63,414 nucleotides of DNA, taken from contig UQZH01000007.1 in NCBI GenBank assembly GCA_900545445.1, positions 1 to 63,414 on the forward strand. The letters are read 5' to 3'. A program made the translations under genes and the position numbers. Within the stretch, counting starts at the first letter, position 1. Each line of letters begins with the position of its first letter. This document shows positions 1 through 7,624 of this stretch, one piece after another. A model generated the notes under the pieces. It made no database searches. It saw only the letters and a program-made list of their open reading frames with translations, and had not been told where the DNA came from. This DNA is from an uncultured Collinsella sp. GTDB lineage: Bacteria; Actinomycetota; Coriobacteriia; Coriobacteriales; Coriobacteriaceae.

Positions 1-30
1 GTCGCCGCGGACGGGTTGATATAGGGAGAG

Positions 31-60
31 GGCCTGACCCCATATCGTTGGGGCCAGGCC
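31..60. repeat. Imperfect hairpin at the left edge
   Basis: Arms GGCCTGACCCCA and TGGGGCCAGGCC pair at 11 of 12 positions around a 6-nt loop. No T-run follows, so this is a palindromic repeat rather than a clear terminator. Its GGCC/CCCC character resembles the other intergenic hairpins of the window. Confidence 0.6.
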
Positions 61-137
61 CGATTTTGCCTCTTGACAATGTCCTGCTCATATTAAAAGG
101 AACGTCCTTAACTGCCAACTGCCAGACCTGTCCCCTT

Positions 138-154
138 TGCACCAAAATGGTGCA
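138..154. repeat. TGCACCA/TGGTGCA hairpin in a GTCCCC-rich spacer
   Basis: TGCACCA, a 3-nt loop and TGGTGCA form a perfect short hairpin. It is embedded between copies of CCTGTCCCC (126-135 and 161-170). The same words recur in the hairpin at 37171-37232, so this looks like a remnant of a dispersed repeat. Bases 1-245 hold no gene that I can support. Confidence 0.5.
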
Positions 155-245
155 GATTAACCTGTCCCCCATGCACCAGGTGTGCCGCGGGGGCTGCGTT
201 GTGACACAATGGCGTTTGTTCGATTCGTGATGCGAAAGGCCAAAC

Positions 246-1469
246 ATGGCAAACAAGAAAAAGAACCCCGAGGTCGCGCCGACGTCCGAGCAACGGTCCC
301 GCGCCGCCTCCAGCTCTCGCAAGAAGCAGCGCAAGACCTATGTGTCCAAGACCGCCAAGATTGTCCTGGTGGTCATCGGCGTGCTGGCAATGCTACTTTC
401 CGTCTCGGCCATGGCGTGCTCCGGCCTGATGTCGCAGACCGAGAGCGCCGGCTCGGGCTATAAGCTCACTGGTGGTGTGGCTGCCACTATCAACGGCACC
501 AACCTCACCGAGGACACCGTGACCAAGCAGATCATGAGCATGCGCACGTCCTACGGCTACACCAAGGACAAGGACTGGGCACAGTACCTGGTCGACAACG
601 ACCTCACACCCAAGAAGTACCGCAAGCAGCTCATCGACTCCTACACGCAGCAGATTCTGCTTCAGCAGGCGCAGAAGGAAAACGGCGTGACGGTGTCGGA
701 CGAGGAGGTCGAGAAGGCTTGGAAGGACGCGTGCAAGAGTGCCGGCGGCGCTAAGGCTTTCAAGAAGACCCTTAAGACTTACGGCTACACCGAGGACACC
801 TACAAGGATTCGCTCAAGGAGAGCCTGGCACAGCAGAAGCTCAAGGATGCCGTGGCGCCCACCAGCAAGCCCAAGGACAGCGAGATTGTCGATTACATCA
901 ATGAGAACCTGTCCAACTACAACGATGCCCGCCGCTCCTCGAATATCCTGATCAAGGTCGATTCCGACGCATCTGACGAGGACAAGGCTGCCGCCAAGGC
1001 CAAGGCGCAGGAGTGTCTGGACAAGATTAACTCCGGCGAACTGAGCTTTGAGGACGCCGTTGAGCAGTATTCCGACGACACCGGCTCCAAGGAGAAGAAG
1101 GGCGATGTGGGCTGGGACAAGCTCACCACCTTCGTCGACAGCTACCAGGCGGCGCTCGAGGGACTCAACAAGGGCGATGTGAGCGACGTCGTCGAGTCGA
1201 CCTATGGCTACCACATCATCAAGTGCACCGACTACTTCCATGTCGATAATCAGGTCGATGACATTAAGCAGGTGCCCAAGGACATCAAGAAGTACGTCTC
1301 CAACGTGGTGAAGACGCAGGCAGAGAGCACTGCGTACAGCGAGTGGCTGGAGCAGTACAAGAAGGACGCCGACATCACCGTTAACCCCATGCCCAAGGAC
1401 GTGCCGTACAACGTCAGCCTGAAGGGCGTCACCAAGAGTTCGACCGACGATTCGTCGACGACTGAGTAA
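246..1469 (+). CDS. Parvulin-type peptidyl-prolyl isomerase, membrane-anchored (PrsA/SurA-like)
   Basis: Predicted extracytoplasmic foldase of 407 residues. A Lys-rich cytoplasmic N-terminus (1-36) is followed by one membrane segment (about 37-57). A SurA-N-like helical region with a 'INGTNLTEDTV' start spans about 78-200, and a rotamase domain of the PpiC type spans about 227-325. The rotamase domain carries the typical 'SF..a...SdD..s...gGdlGw' pattern and ends in 'YGYHIIKC'. The tail is acidic and Ser/Thr-rich. A GAAAGG ribosome site lies 7 nt before the ATG. The sequence SAMAC after the membrane segment is not a canonical lipobox, so I favour an anchored protein over a lipoprotein. Such proteins help exported proteins fold, which suits a genome with very large surface proteins. 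Confidence 0.9.
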   Translation: MANKKKNPEVAPTSEQRSRAASSSRKKQRKTYVSKTAKIVLVVIGVLAMLLSVSAMACSGLMSQTESAGSGYKLTGGVAATINGTNLTEDTVTKQIMSMRTSYGYTKDKDWAQYLVDNDLTPKKYRKQLIDSYTQQILLQQAQKENGVTVSDEEVEKAWKDACKSAGGAKAFKKTLKTYGYTEDTYKDSLKESLAQQKLKDAVAPTSKPKDSEIVDYINENLSNYNDARRSSNILIKVDSDASDEDKAAAKAKAQECLDKINSGELSFEDAVEQYSDDTGSKEKKGDVGWDKLTTFVDSYQAALEGLNKGDVSDVVESTYGYHIIKCTDYFHVDNQVDDIKQVPKDIKKYVSNVVKTQAESTAYSEWLEQYKKDADITVNPMPKDVPYNVSLKGVTKSSTDDSSTTE

Positions 1470-1523
1470 TCATGGGGCGGTGCCCGCGTGAGTGCCGCCC
1501 ACGCTATTGAGGAGGATATGCAG

Positions 1524-1967
1524 ATGACCAACGAAGAGCTGCAGAAAGAAATGATTGCGGCCATGAAGGCCAAGGACAAGGTTCGCCTGTCCATCATTCG
1601 CCAGGTTAAGGCCGAGGTGAAGAACATCGAGGTCAACGAGCGTCGTGATGTGACCGAGGAAGACGTCAACAGCATGATCAAGCGTCTGATTAAGCAGACG
1701 AGTGAGACGCTGGAGATGTCCATTAAGGCCGGTACTGACCAGGAGCGTACCGACAACCTGACCGAGCAGGTCAAGATTCTGGAGAGCCTGCTGCCCGCGC
1801 AGGTTTCGGGCGAGGAGCTCGAGGCCCTGATCGAGCAGGTTATCGCCGAGCTGGGCGCGACCTCTAAGAAGCAGATGGGCCAGGTTATGGGCGCTCTGGG
1901 CAAGGCCACTGGCGGTAACTTCGATAAGCCGGCTGCGGCAAAGATCGTCGGAGCAAAGCTGGCTTAA
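1524..1967 (+). CDS. yqeY: GatB/YqeY domain protein
   Basis: 147-residue helical protein of the YqeY family, related to the tail domain of the GatB amidotransferase subunit. Its exact role is not settled in the family. The sequence starts MTNEELQKEM, contains the family's 'R..iIRqvkaEvkN.Ev' stretch, and ends in a C-terminal half with 'KKQMGQVMGALGKATGG'. The open frame extends upstream to a GTG at 1488 and an ATG at 1518. The GGAGG at 1511-1515 is well spaced (8 nt) only for the ATG at 1524, and this gives the usual family length. It lies 54 nt after the foldase gene and probably shares its transcript, ending at the terminator near 2000. Confidence 0.92.
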   Translation: MTNEELQKEMIAAMKAKDKVRLSIIRQVKAEVKNIEVNERRDVTEEDVNSMIKRLIKQTSETLEMSIKAGTDQERTDNLTEQVKILESLLPAQVSGEELEALIEQVIAELGATSKKQMGQVMGALGKATGGNFDKPAAAKIVGAKLA

Positions 1968-1996
1968 GGGCTGGCCGACACATAGCCGATGCTGAG

Positions 1997-2027
1997 GGGC
2001 GTGACCATTGCGGTCGCGCCCTTTTTT
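1997..2027 (+). terminator. Rho-independent terminator after yqeY
   Basis: Stem GGGCGTGACC/GGTCGCGCCC (one T-G wobble) with a 4-5-nt loop, directly followed by TTTTTT. Confidence 0.9.
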
Positions 2028-2069
2028 GTTGGCCGATGAAGGGCGCCTCCCCTGGCTGGTCATTGGGTG

Positions 2070-2136
2070 CTCATTGGGGACAGACTTAAATGAGTACCCA
2101 ATGAGCGGGTACTCATTTAAGTCTGTCCCCAATGAG
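2070..2136. repeat. 30-bp perfect inverted repeat
   Basis: The arms 2070-2099 and 2107-2136 are exact reverse complements over 30 bp, separated by 7 nt. The arms contain GGGGACAGAC and its complement. There is no T-run, and the element lies 40 nt past a good terminator, so it is probably a mobile-type palindromic repeat and not the operon's terminator. Confidence 0.9.
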
Positions 2137-2242
2137 TGGGTGGAAGGTTGCGGGTTCTTTACGGGAATATAGTGTGGGCTGCGGAAACGTGGTTCTTTCC
2201 GTACAATAGTTCAACTCGTGTAAACGCAGGGAAGGGACATTC

Positions 2243-2974
2243 ATGGCAGACATGATCGAGATCAAGCATCTCAACAAGTACTTTGGCGACCTGCATGTGC
2301 TCAAAGATATCAATCTCACCGTCAAGCGCGGCGAGAAGCTCGTAATGATCGGGCCTTCCGGCTCGGGTAAGTCGACGCTCATCCGTTGCGTCGATTATCT
2401 GGAGGAGCCTACGTCGGGCGAGGTCGTCATCGACGGTACGCCGCTCACCAAAAAGAATCACCTGGAGATGGCTCGCAAGTACAGCTCCATGGTGTTTCAG
2501 CAGTTCAACCTGTATCCCAACATGACGGTGCTGGGCAACCTGACGCTCGCGCCCATCAAGCTGCAAAAGAAGAGCAAGGAGGAGGCGACCGAGATCGCCA
2601 TCGCCGCGCTCAAGCGCGTCGGCATGGCGCATAAGGCCGGCGAGTATCCGCAGAATCTCTCGGGCGGTCAGCAGCAGCGCATCGCCATCGCCCGTGCCCT
2701 GTGCACCAAGCAGCCCATCATCCTGTTTGACGAGCCGACCTCGGCGCTCGACCCCGAGATGGTCCAGGAGGTTCTGGACGTTATGATTGAGCTCGCGCAG
2801 GAGGACATCACCATGATCTGCGTGACGCACGAGATGGGCTTTGCGCGCCAGGTGGCCGACCGCGTCATCTTTATGGAGGACGGCCGCATTCTGGAGGAGG
2901 GCACGCCCGAGCACTTCTTCGATAACCCCGAGAACCCGCGCTGCCGCGAGTTCCTGTCCAAGATTTTGCACTAG
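2243..2974 (+). CDS. Polar amino-acid ABC transporter ATP-binding protein (GlnQ family)
   Basis: 243-residue ATPase energising amino-acid uptake at the inner face of the membrane. Walker A is GPSGSGKST (about 37-45), the signature is LSGGQQQR, Walker B is ILFDEPTSALDPE, and the switch histidine lies in VTHEMG. The Q-loop region 'VFQQFNLYPNMTVLGNLTLAP' is typical of the GlnQ/HisP family. The next three genes encode the binding protein and two permeases, so the importer is complete. A possible -10 box, TACAAT, lies at 2202-2207 without a convincing -35. The substrate (glutamine, glutamate, or another polar amino acid) cannot be read from the sequence. Confidence 0.95.
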   Translation: MADMIEIKHLNKYFGDLHVLKDINLTVKRGEKLVMIGPSGSGKSTLIRCVDYLEEPTSGEVVIDGTPLTKKNHLEMARKYSSMVFQQFNLYPNMTVLGNLTLAPIKLQKKSKEEATEIAIAALKRVGMAHKAGEYPQNLSGGQQQRIAIARALCTKQPIILFDEPTSALDPEMVQEVLDVMIELAQEDITMICVTHEMGFARQVADRVIFMEDGRILEEGTPEHFFDNPENPRCREFLSKILH

Positions 2975-2982
2975 GCGCGGTG

Positions 2983-3858
2983 ATGGACATGACGGATATG
3001 ACGAGGGCGGCCGTGTCGCGCCGTCGCTTTTTGCAGCTGGCTGGCGCCGGCATGCTTGCGCTGACGGGGACCGCGCTTGCCGGTTGCGGCCACTCCACCA
3101 GCGGCGAGGGCTCTGACAAGGGGTCCAAGCTTGCGGCCATCAAGTCGCGTGGCCATCTGAATGCCGGCGTTAAGAAGGACGTTCCCGGCTATGGCTATTA
3201 CGACACCGCCAAGGGCCGCTTTGAGGGCATGGAAGTCGATTTGTGCTACCAGATCGCCGCTGCCGTCTTTGGCGTGAGCTACAAGGAGGCCCGTTCCCAG
3301 GAGCTTGTCGAGTTTACCGACGTAACGCCCAAGACGCGCGGCCCGCTGATCGATAACGGCCAACTTGACGTGGTCGCGGCGACCTACACCATCACCGACG
3401 AGCGCAAGAAGAGCTGGGATTTCTCGACGCCGTACCGCACCGACTACGTGGGACTCATGGTCAAGAAGCGTTCGGGCTTTACCTCGATTGAGGATCTGGA
3501 CGGCAAGGTCATTGGCGTGAGCCAGGGCGCCACCACGCAGAGCCTGATTGAGCAGATGATCAAGGACAACGGCTTTAGCTGCAAGCCCGAGTTTAGGGCC
3601 TTTAGCGGCTACCCCATCATCAAGAGCTCGCTCGACGCCGGCAATATCGACGTCTTTGCCATGGACCGCTCCACGCTGGCTGGTTACATGAACGAGACCG
3701 TTGAGTTGCTGCAGCCCGAGGTCAAGTTTGGCGAGCAGGGCTACGGCGTGGCGACCAAGAAGGGCTGCGACCTTTCGGCCGTGGTCGATCAGGTGATTTG
3801 CGATCGCCTGGCCGATGGCTGGCTCGACCAAGAGGTCAAGACCTGGGGTCTTGTATAG
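2983..3858 (+). CDS. Amino-acid ABC transporter substrate-binding lipoprotein with Tat signal
   Basis: 291-residue SBP_bac_3-type solute-binding protein. The N-terminus has a full twin-arginine motif SRRRFLQ (residues 12-18), a hydrophobic stretch, and lipobox LAGC (32-35). It should therefore leave the cell folded through Tat and be lipid-anchored at C35. The mature part has the family's features: 'GHLNAGVKKDVPGYGY' at the start of lobe 1, 'FEGMEVDLCYQIA', and 'FSTPYRTDYVGLMV'. The ATG at 2983 follows the upstream stop by 8 nt; a GTG at 2980 is in frame. A Tat route is unusual for this binding-protein family, which usually uses Sec. Confidence 0.92.
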   Translation: MDMTDMTRAAVSRRRFLQLAGAGMLALTGTALAGCGHSTSGEGSDKGSKLAAIKSRGHLNAGVKKDVPGYGYYDTAKGRFEGMEVDLCYQIAAAVFGVSYKEARSQELVEFTDVTPKTRGPLIDNGQLDVVAATYTITDERKKSWDFSTPYRTDYVGLMVKKRSGFTSIEDLDGKVIGVSQGATTQSLIEQMIKDNGFSCKPEFRAFSGYPIIKSSLDAGNIDVFAMDRSTLAGYMNETVELLQPEVKFGEQGYGVATKKGCDLSAVVDQVICDRLADGWLDQEVKTWGLV

Positions 3859-3883
3859 GCGCATCGTCCAAGGAAGGAATCAA

Positions 3884-4630
3884 ATGCTCGAAGGATTATT
3901 TGACGCCGACCGTTGGTCGACGACATTTCAAAACATGGGGCCCTTCTGGGAGGGCTTTGGCGTGACGCTGCAGGTGGTCGTTGCCGGCCTGCTGCTGTCG
4001 CTGGTGCTGGGCACGCTGCTTGGCGTGTTCTCTACCACTCGCTCGCGCGTGCTGCGCGCCATAAGCCGCGTGTACGTGGAGTTTTACCAGAACACCCCGT
4101 TGCCCGTGCAGGTGCTCTTTATGTACATGGCCGGTCCGCAGTTTTTGCAGGCCATAACCGGTGCCGGCCAGCCGGTGCGCATCGCGCCGTTCGTGCTGGG
4201 CTTCTTGGGTGTGGGCCTGTATCACGCGGCCTACATTTCGGAGGTCATCCGCACTGGTATCGAGGCGGTTCCGCGCGGTCAGATGGAGGCGGCCCAGAGC
4301 CAGGGCTTCACCCGTGCGCAGGCGTACTGGTACATCGTGCTGCCCCAGACGTTCAAGATCATTTTGCCGCCGCTGTGTAACCAGGCGCTCAACCTGGTCA
4401 AGAACACGTCGGTGTTGGCACTTGTGGCTGGCGGCGACCTTATGTACCGTTCCGACAATTTTGTGAGTCTGTACGGTTACCTGCAGGGATACATCGTCTG
4501 CTGCCTTATGTACTTCATCATCTGCTTTCCGCTCGCCATGCTGGTGCAGTGGCTCGAGCGCCGCTCCAAGGAGCGTCCGCGCGGCGTGAGCCTGGCCGAG
4601 CTGGGGCTCGACAATGTAGAGGAGGCCTAG
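3884..4630 (+). CDS. Amino-acid ABC transporter permease
   Basis: 248-residue membrane protein of the HisM/GlnP family. It has the 'EFYQNTPLPVQVLFMYMAG' stretch and the EAA loop 'EAAQSQGFTRAQAYWYIVLPQ' that contacts the ATPase. The start is the ATG at 3884 behind AAGGAAGG; the longer frame from 3815 would run into the binding-protein gene. It is the first of two permeases, 25 nt after the binding protein and 3 nt before the second permease. The two probably form a heterodimer. Confidence 0.93.
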   Translation: MLEGLFDADRWSTTFQNMGPFWEGFGVTLQVVVAGLLLSLVLGTLLGVFSTTRSRVLRAISRVYVEFYQNTPLPVQVLFMYMAGPQFLQAITGAGQPVRIAPFVLGFLGVGLYHAAYISEVIRTGIEAVPRGQMEAAQSQGFTRAQAYWYIVLPQTFKIILPPLCNQALNLVKNTSVLALVAGGDLMYRSDNFVSLYGYLQGYIVCCLMYFIICFPLAMLVQWLERRSKERPRGVSLAELGLDNVEEA

Positions 4631-4633
4631 CGC

Positions 4634-5272
4634 ATGGAAATCTTCAACGCGACGAACCTGCTCTACATCTGGGGCGGCTTTGTTAAGACAATCGAGATCT
4701 CGGCGCTGTCGATCTTTTTCTCGCTCATCTTTGGCACGGTGCTGGCGCTCGTTAAAAGCTATGCGCCCCGCCCGTTCCGTATTTTGGTGAGCGCCTATAT
4801 CGAGCTGTTCCGTTGCACGCCGAACCTGCTGTGGATCCTGTTTATCTACTTTACGGTGCAGGGTTTGGACATTGTGATTTCGACCATCGCCTTTACACTG
4901 TTTACCAGCGCTGTTATGGCCGAGATTGTGCGCGGCGGCCTCAACTCGATTCCGCGCGGCCAATTTGAGGCGGCGCAGAGCCAGGGCTTTGGCTTCTTTG
5001 CCACCATGCGCTACATCATTCTGCCGCAGACGTTTAAGACGATCATTCCGGCGCTGTTTAGCCAGTGCACGACCGTCATTAAGGACAGCTCGTATCTTTC
5101 GGGCATTAACGTGGCCGAGCTCATGTACACGGCAAATGTCGTGATGGCCCACGCGATCGACCTGTCGCAGGTGCTTATGCTCTACGGCCTGGTGTTTGCG
5201 ATGTACTTTGTGCTCAACTTTGGTATCTCGCTGCTGGTCCGAGCGTATCAACGTCGTATCGTGGCAGCGTAG
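4634..5272 (+). CDS. Amino-acid ABC transporter permease
   Basis: 212-residue partner permease. It shows the family loop 'ELFRCTPNLLWILF', the EAA motif 'EAAQSQGFGFFATMRYIILPQ', and 'VIKDSSYLSGINVAELMYTA', equivalent to the substrate-path segment of glutamine and histidine permeases. It lies 3 nt after the first permease and closes the four-gene importer operon. Confidence 0.93.
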   Translation: MEIFNATNLLYIWGGFVKTIEISALSIFFSLIFGTVLALVKSYAPRPFRILVSAYIELFRCTPNLLWILFIYFTVQGLDIVISTIAFTLFTSAVMAEIVRGGLNSIPRGQFEAAQSQGFGFFATMRYIILPQTFKTIIPALFSQCTTVIKDSSYLSGINVAELMYTANVVMAHAIDLSQVLMLYGLVFAMYFVLNFGISLLVRAYQRRIVAA

Positions 5273-5273
5273 A

Positions 5274-5304
5274 ATGTGGCAAAGGGACAGCCCCTTTGTC
5301 ACAT
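5274..5304. repeat. Hairpin between the permease and kinase genes
   Basis: ATGTGGCAAAGGG pairs with CCCTTTGTCACAT at 12 of 13 positions around a 5-nt loop. It abuts the stop codon of the permease and lies 16 nt before the next start. It shares CAAAGGGACAG with the hairpins at 5953, 7565 and 9806, so it belongs to the same repeat family. It may also attenuate read-through into the kinase gene. Confidence 0.75.
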
Positions 5305-5320
5305 AGAGAAAGGAATCGCG

Positions 5321-5944
5321 ATGAGCGATCTGGAGAACAAGAAGAGTCCTGTGGTCATTACCATCGCGCGCGACTTTGGCGCCGAGGGCCACGAGATTGG
5401 TCGCATGCTTGCCGACGAGTTGGGGATTCCGCTGTACGATAACGAGCTGCTGGTGCGTGCGTCGCTGCGCGCGGGCGAGTCGCTCGACAAGATGGCTGCC
5501 TACGACGAGCGCCTGGCCGTGGAGAACATGGCGTTTCTGCCCGACCGCTACGATGCGCGTTCGTACTCGGACAAGTTGTTCCAAAAGATGAGCCAGGTGA
5601 TTTTGGATCTGGGCGAGACCGAGAGCTGCATTATCGAAGGCCGTCTGTCCGATTACCTGCTGCGCAACAATCCCAACCACATTGCCGTGTTGGTGACCGC
5701 ACCCTTTGAGGACCGTGTCGAGATCGTGCGCAAGAAGCGCGGCCTTAACAAAAAGAAGGGCGCCAAGCTGGTCAAGCAGCAGCAGAAGGCGCGCGAGGCG
5801 TTCTATAAGCGCTACAGTGCCGGAAAATGGAAGATGACGAGCGGCAAGGACATCGTCGTCAACCGCGCCAAGCTGGGCCGCGAGGGCTGCAAGGACGTCA
5901 TCGCCGCAGCCTACCGCTACAAGGTGGCTCAGCTCGAAGGCTAA
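5321..5944 (+). CDS. Cytidylate kinase-like family protein
   Basis: 207-residue P-loop-like nucleotide kinase homologue. The N-terminal 'ITIARDFGAEGHEIGRMLAD' corresponds to the nucleotide-binding loop of the cytidylate-kinase-like family, with 'IPLYDNELL' after it. 'CIIEGRLSDYLL' and 'AVLVTAPFEDRVEIV' follow, as in that family. The canonical GxxGxGKS loop is absent, so true CMP kinase activity is doubtful. The start is the ATG at 5321 behind AGAAAGGA; the longer frame from 5276 would lie in the hairpin. It follows the amino-acid importer by 48 nt, but the hairpin between them weakens the case for one operon. Confidence 0.8.
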   Translation: MSDLENKKSPVVITIARDFGAEGHEIGRMLADELGIPLYDNELLVRASLRAGESLDKMAAYDERLAVENMAFLPDRYDARSYSDKLFQKMSQVILDLGETESCIIEGRLSDYLLRNNPNHIAVLVTAPFEDRVEIVRKKRGLNKKKGAKLVKQQQKAREAFYKRYSAGKWKMTSGKDIVVNRAKLGREGCKDVIAAAYRYKVAQLEG

Positions 5945-5952
5945 CCGGTCGA

Positions 5953-5990
5953 AACCACCACAAAGGGACAGGCACCTTTGTGGTGGTTTT
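5953..5990. terminator. AACCACCACAAAGG-type hairpin, likely terminator
   Basis: The arms AACCACCACAAAGG and CCTTTGTGGTGGTT are perfect and surround an 8-nt loop GACAGGCA. A T-rich tract follows on the plus strand. It lies between the convergent kinase and LuxR genes. Close relatives occur at 7565, 9806 and 16832. Confidence 0.85.
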
Positions 5991-5994
5991 TGTT

Positions 5995-7398
5995 TTAGGC
6001 GGAGGGGAAGGCCTTGGTGAGACCGGCGCGCGTCTGCGTGTCGGTCTTTTGGTAGATAGAACTCAGGTGGCGCTGTACCATGCGCATCGAGATGCCGAGT
6101 TCCTCGGCGATTTGCTTGAGCGGGCGTTCGTCCTGGGTCACGGCTATGAGCACGTCGACTTCGCGCGGGGTGAGAGCGTGATTGGCGATGAAGGCCTGGC
6201 GCTGCTCTTCGATGCTCGGCGCAGCGAGCGCTTTCTCGGCTCGTTGCTGGTGTTCGCGCTCCTGCTCGGTTTGGGGCAGGCGGAACAGGCCCGCGGCTAC
6301 AAACGCCACACTCGCCGCCACAAGCAGCATGAGCGCGCCGATCATGATGAGGGCGACATTGCCCGAGGTCACAAGTGCCAGCGAGATGCCCGACGTAGTG
6401 AACGCGCACACGTTGTTGGCGGCGCGGCCCATGCCAGCCCACAGTGCGGGCGTGTGCATGCGCGGCGCCAGCTGCGTAAACGTGGCGGTAAAGAACGTGA
6501 CAAAAAAGCCCGAGCTCAGATAAAAGACGATGAGGCCCAAGTTGGGATCGGCTCCGGCTTCCACGGCTAAGATCGAGATGGTGGAAAGTACCGTGACGCC
6601 GAGCATGATGAGGCCCATGTAGCGACGCTCGGCAAGATCAAAGACGATACCGGCGACGAGACCGCTCGCCGCCAAAAAGAGGCGCGGCCAAGTCTGCACG
6701 GCAATGGTGCCGTGGGCGTTGGAGAGTGTGACCACGTTGTCGAGGGTGGAGAACAGACAGGCAAGAATCATGACGAGCGCGATGCTCCAGCATGCCTGTT
6801 TGGCGAGGGCATGAGAGGACTCAGCAAAGGGATTGATGGCGGGGCTGGAGCTCTCGGCAGCTTTTTGGGGAACGACGCTGAGGGCGGATATGGCGATAGT
6901 CGCTGCGCCAAGGACGATGAGCTCTGCGATACCGCCGCAATTGAGCAGGTTGACGGCGAACTGCATCAGGATGCCCGCGGCATAGGCTGCTCCCGCACCG
7001 GTGGCGAGCTTGGGATCGTCTTGAAACGCCAGTGAAAAGGCGTGGTGCGCAGCGGCGCCCAGCAGGCCGAGTCCAAGGAATGCCACGCAGCCCAGAATTT
7101 CGAGGGCAAGCGAACCCGTGGGGGACTGGATCTGGGTCAATCCCAGGATGGCGATGGGAACGGCGGCGCTGACAACTGCCTGGGGCTGGCCTTTGCGTTG
7201 GGCGAGACCGAGCAGTGGTGCATATCCGATAAAGCCGATGACGCTGGCGCCAAGGATAAAGCCCTGTGCGATCACAGCGCGTTCGGCACCGGCGAGCAGC
7301 CCGACGTTGACGTCGAAGCGAAACTCGGCGGCAAGGAAGGCGAAGGTGAAGAGCGCGAGTGCCAGAAGCGCGTTGATTTTAGACCTGCTCAGGTTCAA
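5995..7398 (-). CDS. LuxR-type regulator fused to an MFS-like membrane domain
   Basis: 467 residues. The first ~390 are hydrophobic with about 12 membrane segments and resemble an MFS transporter. The last ~65 form a LuxR/NarL helix-turn-helix ('LTPREVDVLIAVTQDERPLKQIAEELGISMRMVQRHL'). Membrane LuxR proteins of this layout are common in Coriobacteriia, and their ligands are mostly unknown. The membrane domain is presumably the sensor and the cytoplasmic tail binds DNA. It is transcribed towards the amino-acid importer and divergently from the surface gene at 7625, so control of the latter is plausible but unproven. Confidence 0.85.
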   Translation of the reverse strand: MNLSRSKINALLALALFTFAFLAAEFRFDVNVGLLAGAERAVIAQGFILGASVIGFIGYAPLLGLAQRKGQPQAVVSAAVPIAILGLTQIQSPTGSLALEILGCVAFLGLGLLGAAAHHAFSLAFQDDPKLATGAGAAYAAGILMQFAVNLLNCGGIAELIVLGAATIAISALSVVPQKAAESSSPAINPFAESSHALAKQACWSIALVMILACLFSTLDNVVTLSNAHGTIAVQTWPRLFLAASGLVAGIVFDLAERRYMGLIMLGVTVLSTISILAVEAGADPNLGLIVFYLSSGFFVTFFTATFTQLAPRMHTPALWAGMGRAANNVCAFTTSGISLALVTSGNVALIMIGALMLLVAASVAFVAAGLFRLPQTEQEREHQQRAEKALAAPSIEEQRQAFIANHALTPREVDVLIAVTQDERPLKQIAEELGISMRMVQRHLSSIYQKTDTQTRAGLTKAFPSA

Positions 7399-7489
7399 GG
7401 ACGGTCCTTTGGGTGGACGAATAATCGTGTCCTCGATTGTAGCGTTCCCGGGACGAGTGTGGCGATGGCGAAATCATATTGAATTAAAC

Positions 7490-7528
7490 CGCAGGTAGAG
7501 GCCTAGGTTCACATCTACGAACCTAGGC
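7490..7528. promoter_or_regulatory. CGCAGGTAGA motif plus TAGGTTC palindrome upstream of a surface gene
   Basis: CGCAGGTAGA (7490-7499) is followed by the 10-bp inverted repeat GCCTAGGTTC-N8-GAACCTAGGC (7501-7528). The same pair, with the same 8-nt spacer, lies upstream of the second surface gene (9845-9886). It looks like an operator or a shared cis-element. No T-run follows it. Confidence 0.6.
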
Positions 7529-7564
7529 ATATGGAGTCATTTGGCACATCTTGGTGGTACAGGA

Positions 7565-7597
7565 CCACCACAAAGGGGGCAGGCACCTTTGTGGTGG
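7565..7597. repeat. CCACCACAAAGG hairpin
   Basis: CCACCACAAAGG and CCTTTGTGGTGG pair perfectly around a 9-nt loop (GGGCAGGCA). It lies 28 nt before the start of the surface gene, in its probable 5' leader. Same family as 5953-5990. Confidence 0.85.
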
Positions 7598-7624
7598 CAT
7601 GTCCCTACGACCAAGGAGGCCGTT

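Noticed and set aside
73..96. Promoter with -35 TTGACA at 73-78
   Set aside because: The -35 is perfect, but TATTAA at 91-96 is only 12 bp away and no -10 box lies at 16-18 bp.
3896..6442. 848-residue minus-strand open frame
   Set aside because: Shadow of the permease and kinase genes; Arg/His-rich, no motif, crosses several real gene boundaries.
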